Assembly: GCA_021852275.1 (NCBI GenBank)
Contig: JAJZNX010000129.1
Coordinates: forward strand, 1 to 32,107
Reading direction: 5' to 3'
DNA: 32,107 nucleotides
From: Planctomycetota bacterium
GTDB lineage: Bacteria > Planctomycetota > Phycisphaerae > WQYP01
The position numbers and the translations under genes were made by a program. The stretch's first letter is position 1; the number at the start of each line of letters is the position of its first letter. The notes below the pieces were generated by a model. That model did not search any database and was not told where the DNA came from. It was given only the letters and a program-made list of their open reading frames with translations. Positions 7,769 to 16,544 of the stretch are shown here, in pieces.

Positions 7769-9139
7769 ATGCAGGTAGAAACTTCTATTTTCAATAATTG
7801 TGTGCTGCAGCGCAACGGCAGCAATGTCAGCGAGGCTTATATCAGCGGTACCACCAATGCCGTCGGTGCAGTCGTCGTTCAGGTGAGCCGGGGCGGCCGT
7901 GTGCTGGCAGGATTTCGTGGAAAACAAGTTGGGCAGGCAAAAAACGGGCGCTTTGAAGGGTGGGTGACGGGCGTGCCTGTCGGAGGGCCTTATCGGATTG
8001 AGATGCGAGTCCTGGACGCGGCGGGAAAAATTGCTGATCACGCCGCTGTTACCAATGTGCTGGTGGGAGATGTGTGGTTGCTGGCGGGGCAGTCCAATAT
8101 GGAAGGCGTGGCGCGACGAAGCAACGCCCTGCCGACGCATCCGATGGTGCGCGCGTTTTTTATGGACGACCATTGGGGTGTAGCCCGGGATCCGCTGCAT
8201 GCTTTGTGGGCGGCCGTCGATAAGGTGCATGCAATTCTCGGCTGTCCAACGTTGAAGAAAGATCGATATGTGGGACCGGGCATGGCCTTTGCACAGGAAA
8301 TGTGGCGGCTTACCAGGGTTCCGCAGGGCTTGATCGCGGCGGCCCATGGCGGCACCTCCATGGAGCAGTGGAATCCAGCCCGCAAAGACGAAGGAACCAA
8401 CAGCCTGTATGGTGCGGCGCTGCGGCGAATACAAAAAAATGGCGGACGCATTGCCGGAGTAGCATGGTATCAAGGTGAAAGTGACTGCGGGGCCCAGCAG
8501 GTGGATCTTTACACTTCGCGGATGCGGGAATTGGTGGCGGCACTGCGGCGCGATTGCAACCATGCGTTACTTCCATTTGTGGCCGTCCAGATTTCCCGGG
8601 TGGTGGAAACCGATGTCAACGGGTGGAATATTATTCGTGAGCAACAGCGGCAGTTGCCGCAAAGTATCGACCATCTGGCGCTGGTGCCGGCTATTGATCT
8701 GACGCTGGATGACGCCATTCATATCGGCGGCAGCGATATTAACCGGCTGGGCCGCCGTATGGCGCAAGCCATGGGTAATTTGCGCGGCGATAAAAAGGCG
8801 CACCGGGCACCGATTCGCCTCAAGTCCATCGAGATCGGGCAGATAGAGGATAATGGTGCAGTGGAAGTGGTGGCAACGTTTGCCGATGTGGTGGGAAAAC
8901 TGGTGGCTTCCGGACGCCCCGTCGGGTTTACGGTGGTCAATGATCAAAGAGCCGTCAACGTGGTGGACGTTAAACTGCAGGGCAGTAAGGCCCGGATATT
9001 AACGCGGCTGACCTTGCAGGAAGCAGCCGGTGCCGCGATCTATTATGGGTATGGCTGCAACCCGGTGTGCAACATCACCGATGAAGCGGATCGTTCCATT
9101 CCCGCATTCGGACCTCTCCGGTTATCCGCGACGCAATAA
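7769..9139 (+). CDS. Sialate O-acetylesterase-like SGNH hydrolase (SASA domain)
   Basis: The frame is open from 7730, but the ATG at 7769 has AGGAG five bases upstream and gives 456 residues. Family motifs are in order: GQSNMEG (107-113, nucleophile Ser109), HGGTSMEQW (193-201), WYQGESD (233-239) and DDAIHIGG (314-321, catalytic Asp/His region with His318). An N-terminal beta-rich part (1-100) and a C-terminal beta domain flank the hydrolase core. Relatives remove O-acetyl groups from sialic acid or plant-type sugars and are usually exported. This one starts MQVETSIFNNCVLQ, with no signal peptide, so it probably acts on an imported sugar in the cytoplasm. It is the third gene of the cluster with two oxidoreductases. 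The substrate is unproven. Confidence 0.85.
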   Translation: MQVETSIFNNCVLQRNGSNVSEAYISGTTNAVGAVVVQVSRGGRVLAGFRGKQVGQAKNGRFEGWVTGVPVGGPYRIEMRVLDAAGKIADHAAVTNVLVGDVWLLAGQSNMEGVARRSNALPTHPMVRAFFMDDHWGVARDPLHALWAAVDKVHAILGCPTLKKDRYVGPGMAFAQEMWRLTRVPQGLIAAAHGGTSMEQWNPARKDEGTNSLYGAALRRIQKNGGRIAGVAWYQGESDCGAQQVDLYTSRMRELVAALRRDCNHALLPFVAVQISRVVETDVNGWNIIREQQRQLPQSIDHLALVPAIDLTLDDAIHIGGSDINRLGRRMAQAMGNLRGDKKAHRAPIRLKSIEIGQIEDNGAVEVVATFADVVGKLVASGRPVGFTVVNDQRAVNVVDVKLQGSKARILTRLTLQEAAGAAIYYGYGCNPVCNITDEADRSIPAFGPLRLSATQ

Positions 9140-9160
9140 GTCCGTGCAATACCGACGGAC
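9140..9160. terminator. Hairpin between convergent genes
   Basis: GTCCGT (9140-9145) pairs with ACGGAC (9155-9160) around a nine-base loop. It begins immediately after the esterase stop codon and ends nine bases before the pyrophosphatase stop, so it could serve both strands. On the minus strand it is followed by TTATTG; neither side has a long T-run. Confidence 0.45.
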
Positions 9161-9169
9161 GCACCTGGT

Positions 9170-11815
9170 TTATTTGGATACATCCGGCGACGGTGCCGTG
9201 GGCAATTCTGTGCCCATGGCCGCAAAGCCTTCCAGCACGTTTTTCATCTGCGCCGATTCACGTTTGGAATTGTATACCGCCCAGCCCAATGCCAGTACAC
9301 AGCCGGTGGCCACAGCCCAGGGAATCCAGGTATAGTGCGACACCACCACGGGAGATGGTGTGAGCATCCGAGCCGAAAGGGCATTGATAAAGCCGGGATC
9401 AAAGGGCAAAATTAATGGAATCACCAGTAAAGACACCATGTTCATCACCTTGATGAGCGGGTTGATGGCAGGACCGGCGGTATCCTTGAGTGGATCACCC
9501 ACGGTATCGCCGGTAACGCCGGCCTTGTGTCGCTCGGAACCCTTCCCGGTATTGCGGTCGTGGTCGCGTGGTTCATCTTCAATCACCTTTTTGGCGTTGT
9601 CCCATGCTCCGCCGCTATTGGCCATGAATACCGCCATGAGCTGGCCGGAAAGAATGGCACCGGCCAGAAATCCGGCCAGGGCCAACACACCCAGTAGAAA
9701 TCCGACCAATACGGGCGAAAGCACCGCCAGCAAACCCGGCCCAATGAGTTCCCGCTGTGCTTCCATGGTGCATATATTGACCACCTGGCCGTAATCCGGC
9801 TTTTTGTGCCCCTTCCAGATTTCCTTGTCGCGGAATTGCACCCGACATTCCTGCACCACCAGGTGCGCCGCCCGTCCGACCGCCCGTATGGTCATGGATG
9901 AAAACAGCAGCGGCACCGCCCCGCCGATCAAGATGCCCACGAACAGCCGCGGATTGGTAACACTTAGCAAACTCGTTACCGCGTTATAAACCGCACTGGT
10001 CAGGTGGCTCTGGGCGGATCCACCGCCGGTGCCGATGACCGTGATAAATGCGGCAAACAAACTCACCGCCGCCACCACCGCGCTGCCGATGGCAATGCCT
10101 TTGGTTACAGCCTTGGTGGTGTTGCCGGTAGCATCCAAATCCGCAAGTACCTGTCGGGCGTTGGCGTAGGCTGCTTCACCCATGGCCGCCCGGTCGTAGC
10201 CCATTTCACCGATGCCGTTGGCGTTATCCGCCACCGGGCCAAATACATCCATGCTGATGGTATTGCCCGTCAGGGTGAGCATGCCAATCCCGGACATGGC
10301 CACACCATAAGCCACAAACGGTGGCGTAGCACCCCAAAAAATCAGGATACTGGCCATGAGTGCCCCGGCAATAATAATGATGGCCCATACGCTGCTTTCC
10401 AGGCCTACCGCCAGTCCGTGAATAATATTGGTCGCATGACCTGTGGAACAGGCCTTAACCAGGCTGCGCACCGGGCCGTGTTCCGTACCGGTAAAATGTT
10501 GTGTCGCGTAACTCAGGGCCATCGCCAGCAGAATTCCGCAGAAGGTTACCTCGGCCGGGCGCATATCCAGCCCGTGAATTCCAAAATTTGTCCACCAGGT
10601 GGCATGGGCCTCAGCGGAGGCCAACAGGTGATCGTGGGCCAGCATCTGCGGACTGAACCGCAGGTAAAAAAAGCCCAAAATCATAAATCCGATGGTGCTT
10701 AACGTTGCGCCCATGCGAAATCCGAAATTGAGCGACCCTAAAGCCTCCTGCACTCCGCCTTTGTTCTGGGCACGCACGCTGAAAGTTGAAATAATATCGG
10801 AAACCACGCCAATGGCCTGCACCAGCAGCGGAAAAAGCACTCCCTTGTGTCCGAAGGTGGCCCAACCCAGAATCATGGCCGCCACCATGGTAACTTCATA
10901 GCTTTCAAAAATATCCGCGGCCATTCCGGCGCAGTCACCTACATTATCGCCCACATTGTCGGCAATGGTGGCAGCATTGCGCGGATCATCTTCGGGAATA
11001 TCTTTTTCGATTTTTCCCACCAGATCCGCCCCCACATCGGCAGCCTTGGTATAAATTCCACCGCCCACGCGCATAAACAGCGCCAACAGCGTACCGCCGA
11101 ACCCAAATCCCAACAGCGCCTCCGGCGCCCGATCGCCGAAATACATGAAAATAAGCGTTGCGCCCAGGAGGCCTAACCCCTCGGTCAACATGCCCGTCAC
11201 GGTGCCGGTGCGATAGCCAAGCTGCAATGCCTTGCCGAAACCCTGCGGGGCCGCCGCCGCCACGCGAAGATTACCCTGCGTAGCGGTTAACATGCCCACC
11301 GTACCTACCATCAGCGAAAAGATGGCTCCCATTAAAAAGGCAATAGCCCGGCCAATGGGTAAATTAGCTCCCGCCGTCGTATGCCAGCTCGCCGTCGCCA
11401 GCAGCACCAGCGCCAGCAGCCCGATGATGGGCATTAAGGTTCGCCGTTGACGGGCCAGATACGCACTGGATCCTTCGCGGATGGCGTGGCTGATTTCCTG
11501 CATTTTCGCGGTACCGCGATCGGCCCGCCGCACTATGCGCATCAGCATCCAAGCATATAAAATGCTGCATATTGCCACCCCCAGCACAGCAAAGATCATG
11601 ACCCGTTCATAAACGGCGAAATGGGATGACCACAGGAACCCGAAAGGAATGAAGTGCGCCGTGGCCGTTTTTGACGCCCCAGCCGCAAATGGAAAAATGG
11701 CCGGTGCCGCCTGGGCCAGTTGCACCAAAGCCAGAAGCCCGGCCATCGCCGCCAGAAACAGCACGGATCGCGTCCAGCCAGAACGTTGGCACCAAGATCT
11801 CTTTTGAAATCGCAT
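9170..11815 (-). CDS. hppA: K+-independent H+-translocating membrane pyrophosphatase
   Basis: From the ATG at 11815 (GGAG seven bases upstream) the product has 881 residues with about sixteen or more membrane segments. It couples hydrolysis of pyrophosphate to proton export across the cell membrane. The catalytic motif DVGADLVGKIE (260-270), the acidic block DNVGDNVGDCAG (286-297) and the C-terminal GDTVGDPLKDTAGPAINP are intact. GNTTKA at 564-569 has Lys568 at the position that is Ala in K+-dependent enzymes, which marks the K+-independent, H+-pumping group. The usual bacterial length is about 670-720. The extra length comes from a signal-peptide-like N-terminal segment (residues 14-37) plus a longer region around 385-425. 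Na+ transport is not favoured. Confidence 0.95.
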   Translation of the reverse strand: MRFQKRSWCQRSGWTRSVLFLAAMAGLLALVQLAQAAPAIFPFAAGASKTATAHFIPFGFLWSSHFAVYERVMIFAVLGVAICSILYAWMLMRIVRRADRGTAKMQEISHAIREGSSAYLARQRRTLMPIIGLLALVLLATASWHTTAGANLPIGRAIAFLMGAIFSLMVGTVGMLTATQGNLRVAAAAPQGFGKALQLGYRTGTVTGMLTEGLGLLGATLIFMYFGDRAPEALLGFGFGGTLLALFMRVGGGIYTKAADVGADLVGKIEKDIPEDDPRNAATIADNVGDNVGDCAGMAADIFESYEVTMVAAMILGWATFGHKGVLFPLLVQAIGVVSDIISTFSVRAQNKGGVQEALGSLNFGFRMGATLSTIGFMILGFFYLRFSPQMLAHDHLLASAEAHATWWTNFGIHGLDMRPAEVTFCGILLAMALSYATQHFTGTEHGPVRSLVKACSTGHATNIIHGLAVGLESSVWAIIIIAGALMASILIFWGATPPFVAYGVAMSGIGMLTLTGNTISMDVFGPVADNANGIGEMGYDRAAMGEAAYANARQVLADLDATGNTTKAVTKGIAIGSAVVAAVSLFAAFITVIGTGGGSAQSHLTSAVYNAVTSLLSVTNPRLFVGILIGGAVPLLFSSMTIRAVGRAAHLVVQECRVQFRDKEIWKGHKKPDYGQVVNICTMEAQRELIGPGLLAVLSPVLVGFLLGVLALAGFLAGAILSGQLMAVFMANSGGAWDNAKKVIEDEPRDHDRNTGKGSERHKAGVTGDTVGDPLKDTAGPAINPLIKVMNMVSLLVIPLILPFDPGFINALSARMLTPSPVVVSHYTWIPWAVATGCVLALGWAVYNSKRESAQMKNVLEGFAAMGTELPTAPSPDVSK

Positions 11816-11849
11816 GAATGATCTCCAGAATCCGCCGATAATTCCATAC

Positions 11850-11868
11850 CTCGGCGACCGCCGCCGAG
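11850..11868 (-). promoter_or_regulatory. 7-bp hairpin in the hppA leader
   Basis: CTCGGCG (11850-11856) and CGCCGAG (11862-11868) form a perfect seven-base-pair stem with a five-base loop. It lies 35 bases upstream of the chosen hppA start and would be in its untranslated leader, close to but not covering the ribosome-binding site. Confidence 0.35.
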
Positions 11869-12028
11869 ATGATGTCCCATTTTTTACAATGATATGCACT
11901 GGTACAGGCCAACATGGCCTTTACCCATCCGCTATCATCACCATCGTATGTAGCATGCCATCAAAAGCGTGTCCGCCTTCAAGAAATTCTGCCGTATCCA
12001 TTTGGAATTCTAACATAACCCCTGGTGT

Positions 12029-12059
12029 TTGTCATCGCCCCCCGTTTTGTGGGTATATT
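12029..12059 (+). promoter_or_regulatory. Candidate promoter for the GNAT gene
   Basis: TTGTCA (12029-12034) and TATATT (12054-12059) are separated by 19 bases, longer than ideal. The predicted transcript would start about a dozen bases before the start codon at 12079 and include its GGAGG site. The -10 is good; the spacing is the weak point. Confidence 0.4.
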
Positions 12060-12078
12060 AGATGTGCTGGAGGTTTGT

Positions 12079-12582
12079 ATGATGAACGACTTGATCACTT
12101 TAGTGCCCGCCGGACCGGAAGATGTGCCGGGCATTGTGGAGTTATGTCTATCGGTGGAACGCCAGCACGAGGCTTATTGGCCGCTGCGGTGGCAACTGCG
12201 CGACGATCTTCGTCAGCGCTATCACCGTTGGCTGGAAAGTAATTTAACCGCAGCGCGATGGCTGATACTTTGTGCTAAAGTCGGTGCCGCCGCAGGGCCG
12301 ATGCTCTCTTTGGTGGGAGTGCTGGTGGCCGCCATTCAGGAAGAAATTCCGATTTATGCGTACCACGAGTATGCGTTTATTCATGATATGGCGGTGATAG
12401 CGGAATATCGCCGTCGCGGGGTGGCCAATAAATTGCTGCAGGAGGCCCGTCGCTGGGCCGGCCGACGGGGCGTGAATCAGATTCGCGCCATGGTGGCGGT
12501 GGAGAACCAGCCCGCCACTGAACTATTCAGTCAGGCTGGCTATCGAGCGACTTATCGGGAAATGGTGCAGGCCATGGAATAG
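12079..12582 (+). CDS. GNAT-family N-acetyltransferase
   Basis: The chosen ATG at 12079 has GGAGG five bases upstream and gives 167 residues. The frame is open from 12025 without support. The acetyl-CoA-binding motif A is clear: HDMAVIAEYRRRGVANKLL, with RRRGVA at 111-116, followed by the typical VAVENQPATELFSQAGY segment near the C-terminus. It should transfer an acetyl group from acetyl-CoA to an amine on a small molecule or protein. Nothing in the sequence or neighbours identifies the acceptor. It stands alone, divergent from hppA and convergent with the next gene. Confidence 0.85.
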   Translation: MMNDLITLVPAGPEDVPGIVELCLSVERQHEAYWPLRWQLRDDLRQRYHRWLESNLTAARWLILCAKVGAAAGPMLSLVGVLVAAIQEEIPIYAYHEYAFIHDMAVIAEYRRRGVANKLLQEARRWAGRRGVNQIRAMVAVENQPATELFSQAGYRATYREMVQAME

Positions 12583-12678
12583 CAGCACTTGCCCCTCCTC
12601 AATCCAGAATTCACGCCAAGCCTGCGCAGTTAATGCAGTCCAACCTCCCGGGCTCTGCGGCCCCCAGAACGCAGGTGA

Positions 12679-14163
12679 CTACTTGGCATGCGTCATGGAC
12701 GCCACGCGCTCGCGGACAGTCGCATACCCACCGGGAGAAAGTTTGGCCAGAGCTTGCTGATACCAGTGTATAGCCCGCCGACGGATGACGTTCTTCATCA
12801 GACCGTGATATCCGGATGAGAGGGCCCACCACTGATTGCCCAGGGCAATTTGTCTGGCGGGGGCTTGTGGATTGGCTGCGTCGGCATGGGCGGTATTGGC
12901 AAGTCCGGGTTGCCGGGAATGTTCCAGATACGGCAGGCCGGTGTGCCAGCGTGCAGCAACAAAGCACGTATATTCTCCCACCTGCTGATTGGCCGAGGGA
13001 TTAGTGGGTAATGCGGCGAGGGTTTTGACCGCGGCGGCATACTGGCCATGGAGTATACGCACTTGAATTTGCAGGCCTTTGCAAGCATGGCGGATGGATT
13101 CCAGGTGCGGATCATCCACGCGTTTCAGGCAGCGCCGGGCGTCGATGATAAACCGGTTGGCCGAACGAAAGCCTTTGGTGTGAATAAGCTCAGCGAAGCC
13201 GTTGCTGATGTGGTTGGCGGCCTGACGGTAAATCTTAATGGCCTTTTCCCGGGCCAGCGGGCCCAGTGCCAGCAGGTGATGGCGGGCGGGCAGTTGCCAC
13301 CACAGGTCACCCAGGCTGATGGCAGCAGCCGCATTGAGCAATTTGCGCTGCGTGAGTCGTTGTATGGCCAGCAGGGATGGATAAGCGGCGTGTTGAGCGG
13401 CGGCATTACCCTTGGCCTGGGCATCAGAGGCCCGAGACATAAGCCAGCAGTAAACTGCTGTTCGCGCCAAAGCTGCCGCATCATCGGGTTTCATGCTCAG
13501 ATCATGTTCATCGGCGAGATGCTGTTTATAGGCTGCTTGCAGCATGATAAGCCTTCGGCTCAGTGGAGGTATCACCCGCAGATACCAGGCATTGTTGAGG
13601 GCCTGGGCACACTGGAAAGAGGTCGCCAGAAGCATGCGCGCCGGTGGATAGGCATTGTGGTGCATGGCCTGACGGCCCCAATGGTAGCTCTGCTGCATCA
13701 AAAACTTGGCATCCCAATGGTCCTGCAGATTGGGAAAGGTGGCCTTGCACGCCCGGGCCAGTAATTTCCATGGGCTGACTTTATAATTCCAGCAGATTGC
13801 TATCAGTGGTCCGGGCAGCGATTGTGCCCAGCCCTTGGCAGCGGCAATTTTCCAGCAAAGCGTCAGGCCTACGTACCGATGGCGGCGATGCTTTTGGCCA
13901 AACATGGCGTACGTACGGTCAAGATAACCCATGAACTCGGAACTGGTGTAGGCATTCAACCGCCCATACTTTAACTTGAACATCCGGGAAAAATATTGGC
14001 GGTCCGCGGCCTGCGCAGCGTGCGAAGGAACTGCAGAACGATGCTTGGGCAGATGTTCCAGCGATATCCTGATCATCTGGCAGTGGGCAGTTGCCAACCA
14101 GGCGAACTGCATGGCCAGAACCGCAATGATGGACTTCCATTTCATGGGCAATTTCGTAAGCAT
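12679..14163 (-). CDS. Exported alpha-helical protein with repeated GD-x-WW blocks (planctomycete type)
   Basis: The product has 494 residues from the ATG at 14163 (MLTKLPMKWKSIIAVLAM). The N-terminus is a signal peptide ending near ATAHC, not a good lipobox. The rest is rich in Ala, Leu, His and Arg and looks helical, like TPR-type repeats. Two similar blocks occur: GDLWWQL at 285-291 with EKAIKIYRQA about 20 residues on, and GNQWWAL at 442-448 with RRAIHWYQQALAKLS after it. I associate this block with exported planctomycete proteins of unknown function. The start is not firmly fixed: ATGs at 14256, 14163 and 14145 are in frame and none has a strong ribosome-binding site. No enzymatic motif is seen. 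Confidence 0.65.
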   Translation of the reverse strand: MLTKLPMKWKSIIAVLAMQFAWLATAHCQMIRISLEHLPKHRSAVPSHAAQAADRQYFSRMFKLKYGRLNAYTSSEFMGYLDRTYAMFGQKHRRHRYVGLTLCWKIAAAKGWAQSLPGPLIAICWNYKVSPWKLLARACKATFPNLQDHWDAKFLMQQSYHWGRQAMHHNAYPPARMLLATSFQCAQALNNAWYLRVIPPLSRRLIMLQAAYKQHLADEHDLSMKPDDAAALARTAVYCWLMSRASDAQAKGNAAAQHAAYPSLLAIQRLTQRKLLNAAAAISLGDLWWQLPARHHLLALGPLAREKAIKIYRQAANHISNGFAELIHTKGFRSANRFIIDARRCLKRVDDPHLESIRHACKGLQIQVRILHGQYAAAVKTLAALPTNPSANQQVGEYTCFVAARWHTGLPYLEHSRQPGLANTAHADAANPQAPARQIALGNQWWALSSGYHGLMKNVIRRRAIHWYQQALAKLSPGGYATVRERVASMTHAK

Positions 14164-14494
14164 GATTACGCATCCCGTACAATTTCTGTGGCAGCGCAGG
14201 CGTCCAAGTGATTCATCGAGTATAGCCATTGCACCAGGCAATGCAATATGTGTCATCGCAGACCGGCCGGTCGGCCGGGCTGGAGATGCGGGGCAATGTT
14301 GTCAACAATCTGCGGCATGGCACGCTGTCCCCGGTTATTCTGCTGTCTTTGCGGCGATGATGTGCTATTGTTCCGGTTGGAGCGCTGGCACCTTGGCCCA
14401 TAAATGCCTTTTGCCCGGCCATACTAATGGGCGGTCCGGCGACAGACCTCGATTGGCCTGTCACAACTTTTGGCCGCATCCGGCAGGTGGAAAA
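14164..14494. other. Intergenic region with a GC hairpin, no gene seen
   Basis: This stretch lies between the stop of the glycosyltransferase gene and the start of the exported repeat protein, both on the minus strand. Short frames exist but none looks coding. It includes the 12-base palindrome GACCGGCCGGTC at 14261-14272, part of the hairpin listed at 14263-14278. No clear promoter for the downstream gene was found. Confidence 0.4.
14263..14278 (-). terminator. CCGGCC-N4-GGCCGG hairpin after the glycosyltransferase gene
   Basis: CCGGCC (14263-14268) and GGCCGG (14273-14278) form a perfect six-base-pair stem with a GGTC loop. The arrangement is the same as the hairpin at 3484-3499. It is about 220 bases after the glycosyltransferase stop and has no T-run, so the terminator role is tentative. 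Confidence 0.3.
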
Positions 14495-16282
14495 CTACCG
14501 TCCAGCCAGCGCCCGAGATTGCATGGAGCGGCGTTGAATGGCGCGGTCTATCCCGGGCAATACGTAATCGCGGGCCACCACTTCCCAGCTCATTTTCTGG
14601 GCCAGTTCGTAGCCATTTTGCAGCAACTTGGCAAAATGGCGTTCCTCCGTCGGCAAGCGGCTGTAAAGAGCAGCGGCAATCTGACCGGCGACGCTGTCTT
14701 CGATGCCGTCGCGGGCGCTGCGATCGATGGAGAGAATCTCCGTCAGCGAATTGCGGTTGATCTGGGCGGCGGCGGTGTAATCCACCTGCAGTATGTTGTC
14801 CACAGGCTTAGACCCCGCGGCTCTACGGGCAAAACCGGCGCAGCCGCAGAGTTCGGTAAATGCGCAGATTCCCCCGAAAGAGATGGGTTCCACTTGAGCA
14901 ATGCCGAAGGGTTCATAAATGGATTGACCGAATTCCACATCCGAACCTTTGCGGATATCCATGAAATCCATATCCTGGGGCATGCGCTCACCACAGGTCT
15001 GGCGACTGAATCCAAATTGGTTGAGGTAGATGATTTTTCCATTTCGGCCACGGGCATTGAATTCCTGCACGCCGACATAATAGGCGGCTTCGCCGCCGGT
15101 AAGGTCCGGATAGCCCTCCCGGTGGGCCACGGGCCATTTGTAACCGGCTTCCATGTTCAGCACATCATCAAGACGACGGGCCGAGGTTTCGGTAGAAAGC
15201 ACAAATAGCACGGCGGTTTTATGGTCGCGGCGCAGCAGGGGTTCCAGATGATCCATCACGCGAAGATCGCGCCACAATCCCTTCGAGAGCACCAGGCGGG
15301 TAACGTGGGTGAAGACAAAGTCCGGCTCATACCCCAGCAGATTCTGGCAATAGCGACGGAGACGATCGCGGGCCGCAAGCTTTTCGGAAAGCGAAATGGC
15401 AAAGGCGGGTACACCATTGTAGGCCAGATCAATGGATTGCTTTTCAAATGCGCGATCCATAAATCGCAGTTCGCGCACCACATCATCGCCGACGGCGAGA
15501 ATGTTATCACAATGGCGGGCAGCATCCACCAGCGGATATTTGTAAAAGGAATCCTGCGGACCGAACACTTCATTCACGTTAAGCCCGTGGAGATGGGCGT
15601 AGTTGAGGGCATTGTAAAAGGCAATGTCATGGCCGGGATGTTCTTCCACAATGCGGCGCATCGGTGCCACTTCATGGGCGTAGAAGATGGTGCGGAAACG
15701 GTCTGGAGCGAGCATGTGGGCGGCCAGGGCGGTGGGCATGCCCATGTATTCATGGGAAAGAATCACCGCCGGTTCGGGGCCTTCCGGGCAACCCACCGCA
15801 TGCAGGGCTTCCAGCGCCGGCTCGGCAATGCGGCAGTATTGTTCATAATCCCAGATCCATTCATACTTGTTGGATTGAATGGCGAATTTTTCAAACAGAC
15901 GAAACTTAAAGTGGTTGGAGCGGGCCTGATCATAATGGTTCACATTCAGCAACAGCACTTCGGGAAAGGCTTTCACGCCGGTAGCGGAATCAAAAAATAC
16001 CTTGCGCCCGTACACGATATTGACATGAAATTTGCGTTCGATTTCGGCAAAGGCATGGCCGAAGGGATGACGCACGATGCCGTCCATGGAACTGTACAAC
16101 ACTTCGCCATTGCTGCCCAGACGCGTGGTGGCGGAGCCATCGGTGGAAAACAGCGGCCCAACCAGAATATCACGGTCCACCTGGCTGGACCACGTTTGCG
16201 AGGTCAAAAGTCCCTGGAGAACCGCGCCGATACCACCGATTTTCTGGACGGCTTCGTGGGTTACATGTACAACAGATTTCAT
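14495..16282 (-). CDS. Glycogen synthase-like GT-B glycosyltransferase
   Basis: The product has 595 residues from the ATG at 16282 (AGGG upstream at a rather long spacing). The N-terminal HVTHEAVQKIGGIGAVLQG (KIGGIG at 14-19) is the sugar-nucleotide phosphate-binding loop of glycogen/starch synthases. AHEVAP (202-207) contains the expected conserved His region. Arg329 and Lys334 in THVTRLVLSKG match the Arg/Lys pair of GT-B retaining enzymes. YEPFGIAQVEP (456-466) gives the donor-binding E-x7-E pattern. It should extend an alpha-glucan from UDP- or ADP-glucose. The region EEHPGHDIAFYNAL recalls GT3 (eukaryotic-type) enzymes, while overall it differs from standard GlgA (GT5), so the family placement is open. 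A GalU-type gene elsewhere in the window could supply UDP-glucose. Confidence 0.75.
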   Translation of the reverse strand: MKSVVHVTHEAVQKIGGIGAVLQGLLTSQTWSSQVDRDILVGPLFSTDGSATTRLGSNGEVLYSSMDGIVRHPFGHAFAEIERKFHVNIVYGRKVFFDSATGVKAFPEVLLLNVNHYDQARSNHFKFRLFEKFAIQSNKYEWIWDYEQYCRIAEPALEALHAVGCPEGPEPAVILSHEYMGMPTALAAHMLAPDRFRTIFYAHEVAPMRRIVEEHPGHDIAFYNALNYAHLHGLNVNEVFGPQDSFYKYPLVDAARHCDNILAVGDDVVRELRFMDRAFEKQSIDLAYNGVPAFAISLSEKLAARDRLRRYCQNLLGYEPDFVFTHVTRLVLSKGLWRDLRVMDHLEPLLRRDHKTAVLFVLSTETSARRLDDVLNMEAGYKWPVAHREGYPDLTGGEAAYYVGVQEFNARGRNGKIIYLNQFGFSRQTCGERMPQDMDFMDIRKGSDVEFGQSIYEPFGIAQVEPISFGGICAFTELCGCAGFARRAAGSKPVDNILQVDYTAAAQINRNSLTEILSIDRSARDGIEDSVAGQIAAALYSRLPTEERHFAKLLQNGYELAQKMSWEVVARDYVLPGIDRAIQRRSMQSRALAGR

Positions 16283-16544
16283 ACCAAAGATCCCTTCGTG
16301 GTTACCGGAATGGTCCAACTAAGTTCCGCGTCCGACGTCTATCCATCGGTTATTTGACGCGACGGGGTTGAACATATCAGCGCTGCCGCATCCCATGCCC
16401 GGCCATGGTCATCGAAAAGGGTACTGACCGCAACCGTGCCGACAGGCGCAGAGCACCGCTCCCGCTTGACCGAACGCAGGCCCAGGGCCATGATGTCAAC
16501 AGCGGCGATTGGGCTCTTGCGGAACCAAAGCTGCATGGGTGCCG

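Noticed and set aside
14213-14479. 88-codon minus-strand frame between the glycosyltransferase and the repeat protein
   Set aside because: Low similarity to anything, Cys/Arg-rich composition typical of noncoding frames, no ribosome-binding site.
15221-16357. 378-codon plus-strand frame over the glycosyltransferase
   Set aside because: Antisense to the conserved GT-B protein; no domain of its own.
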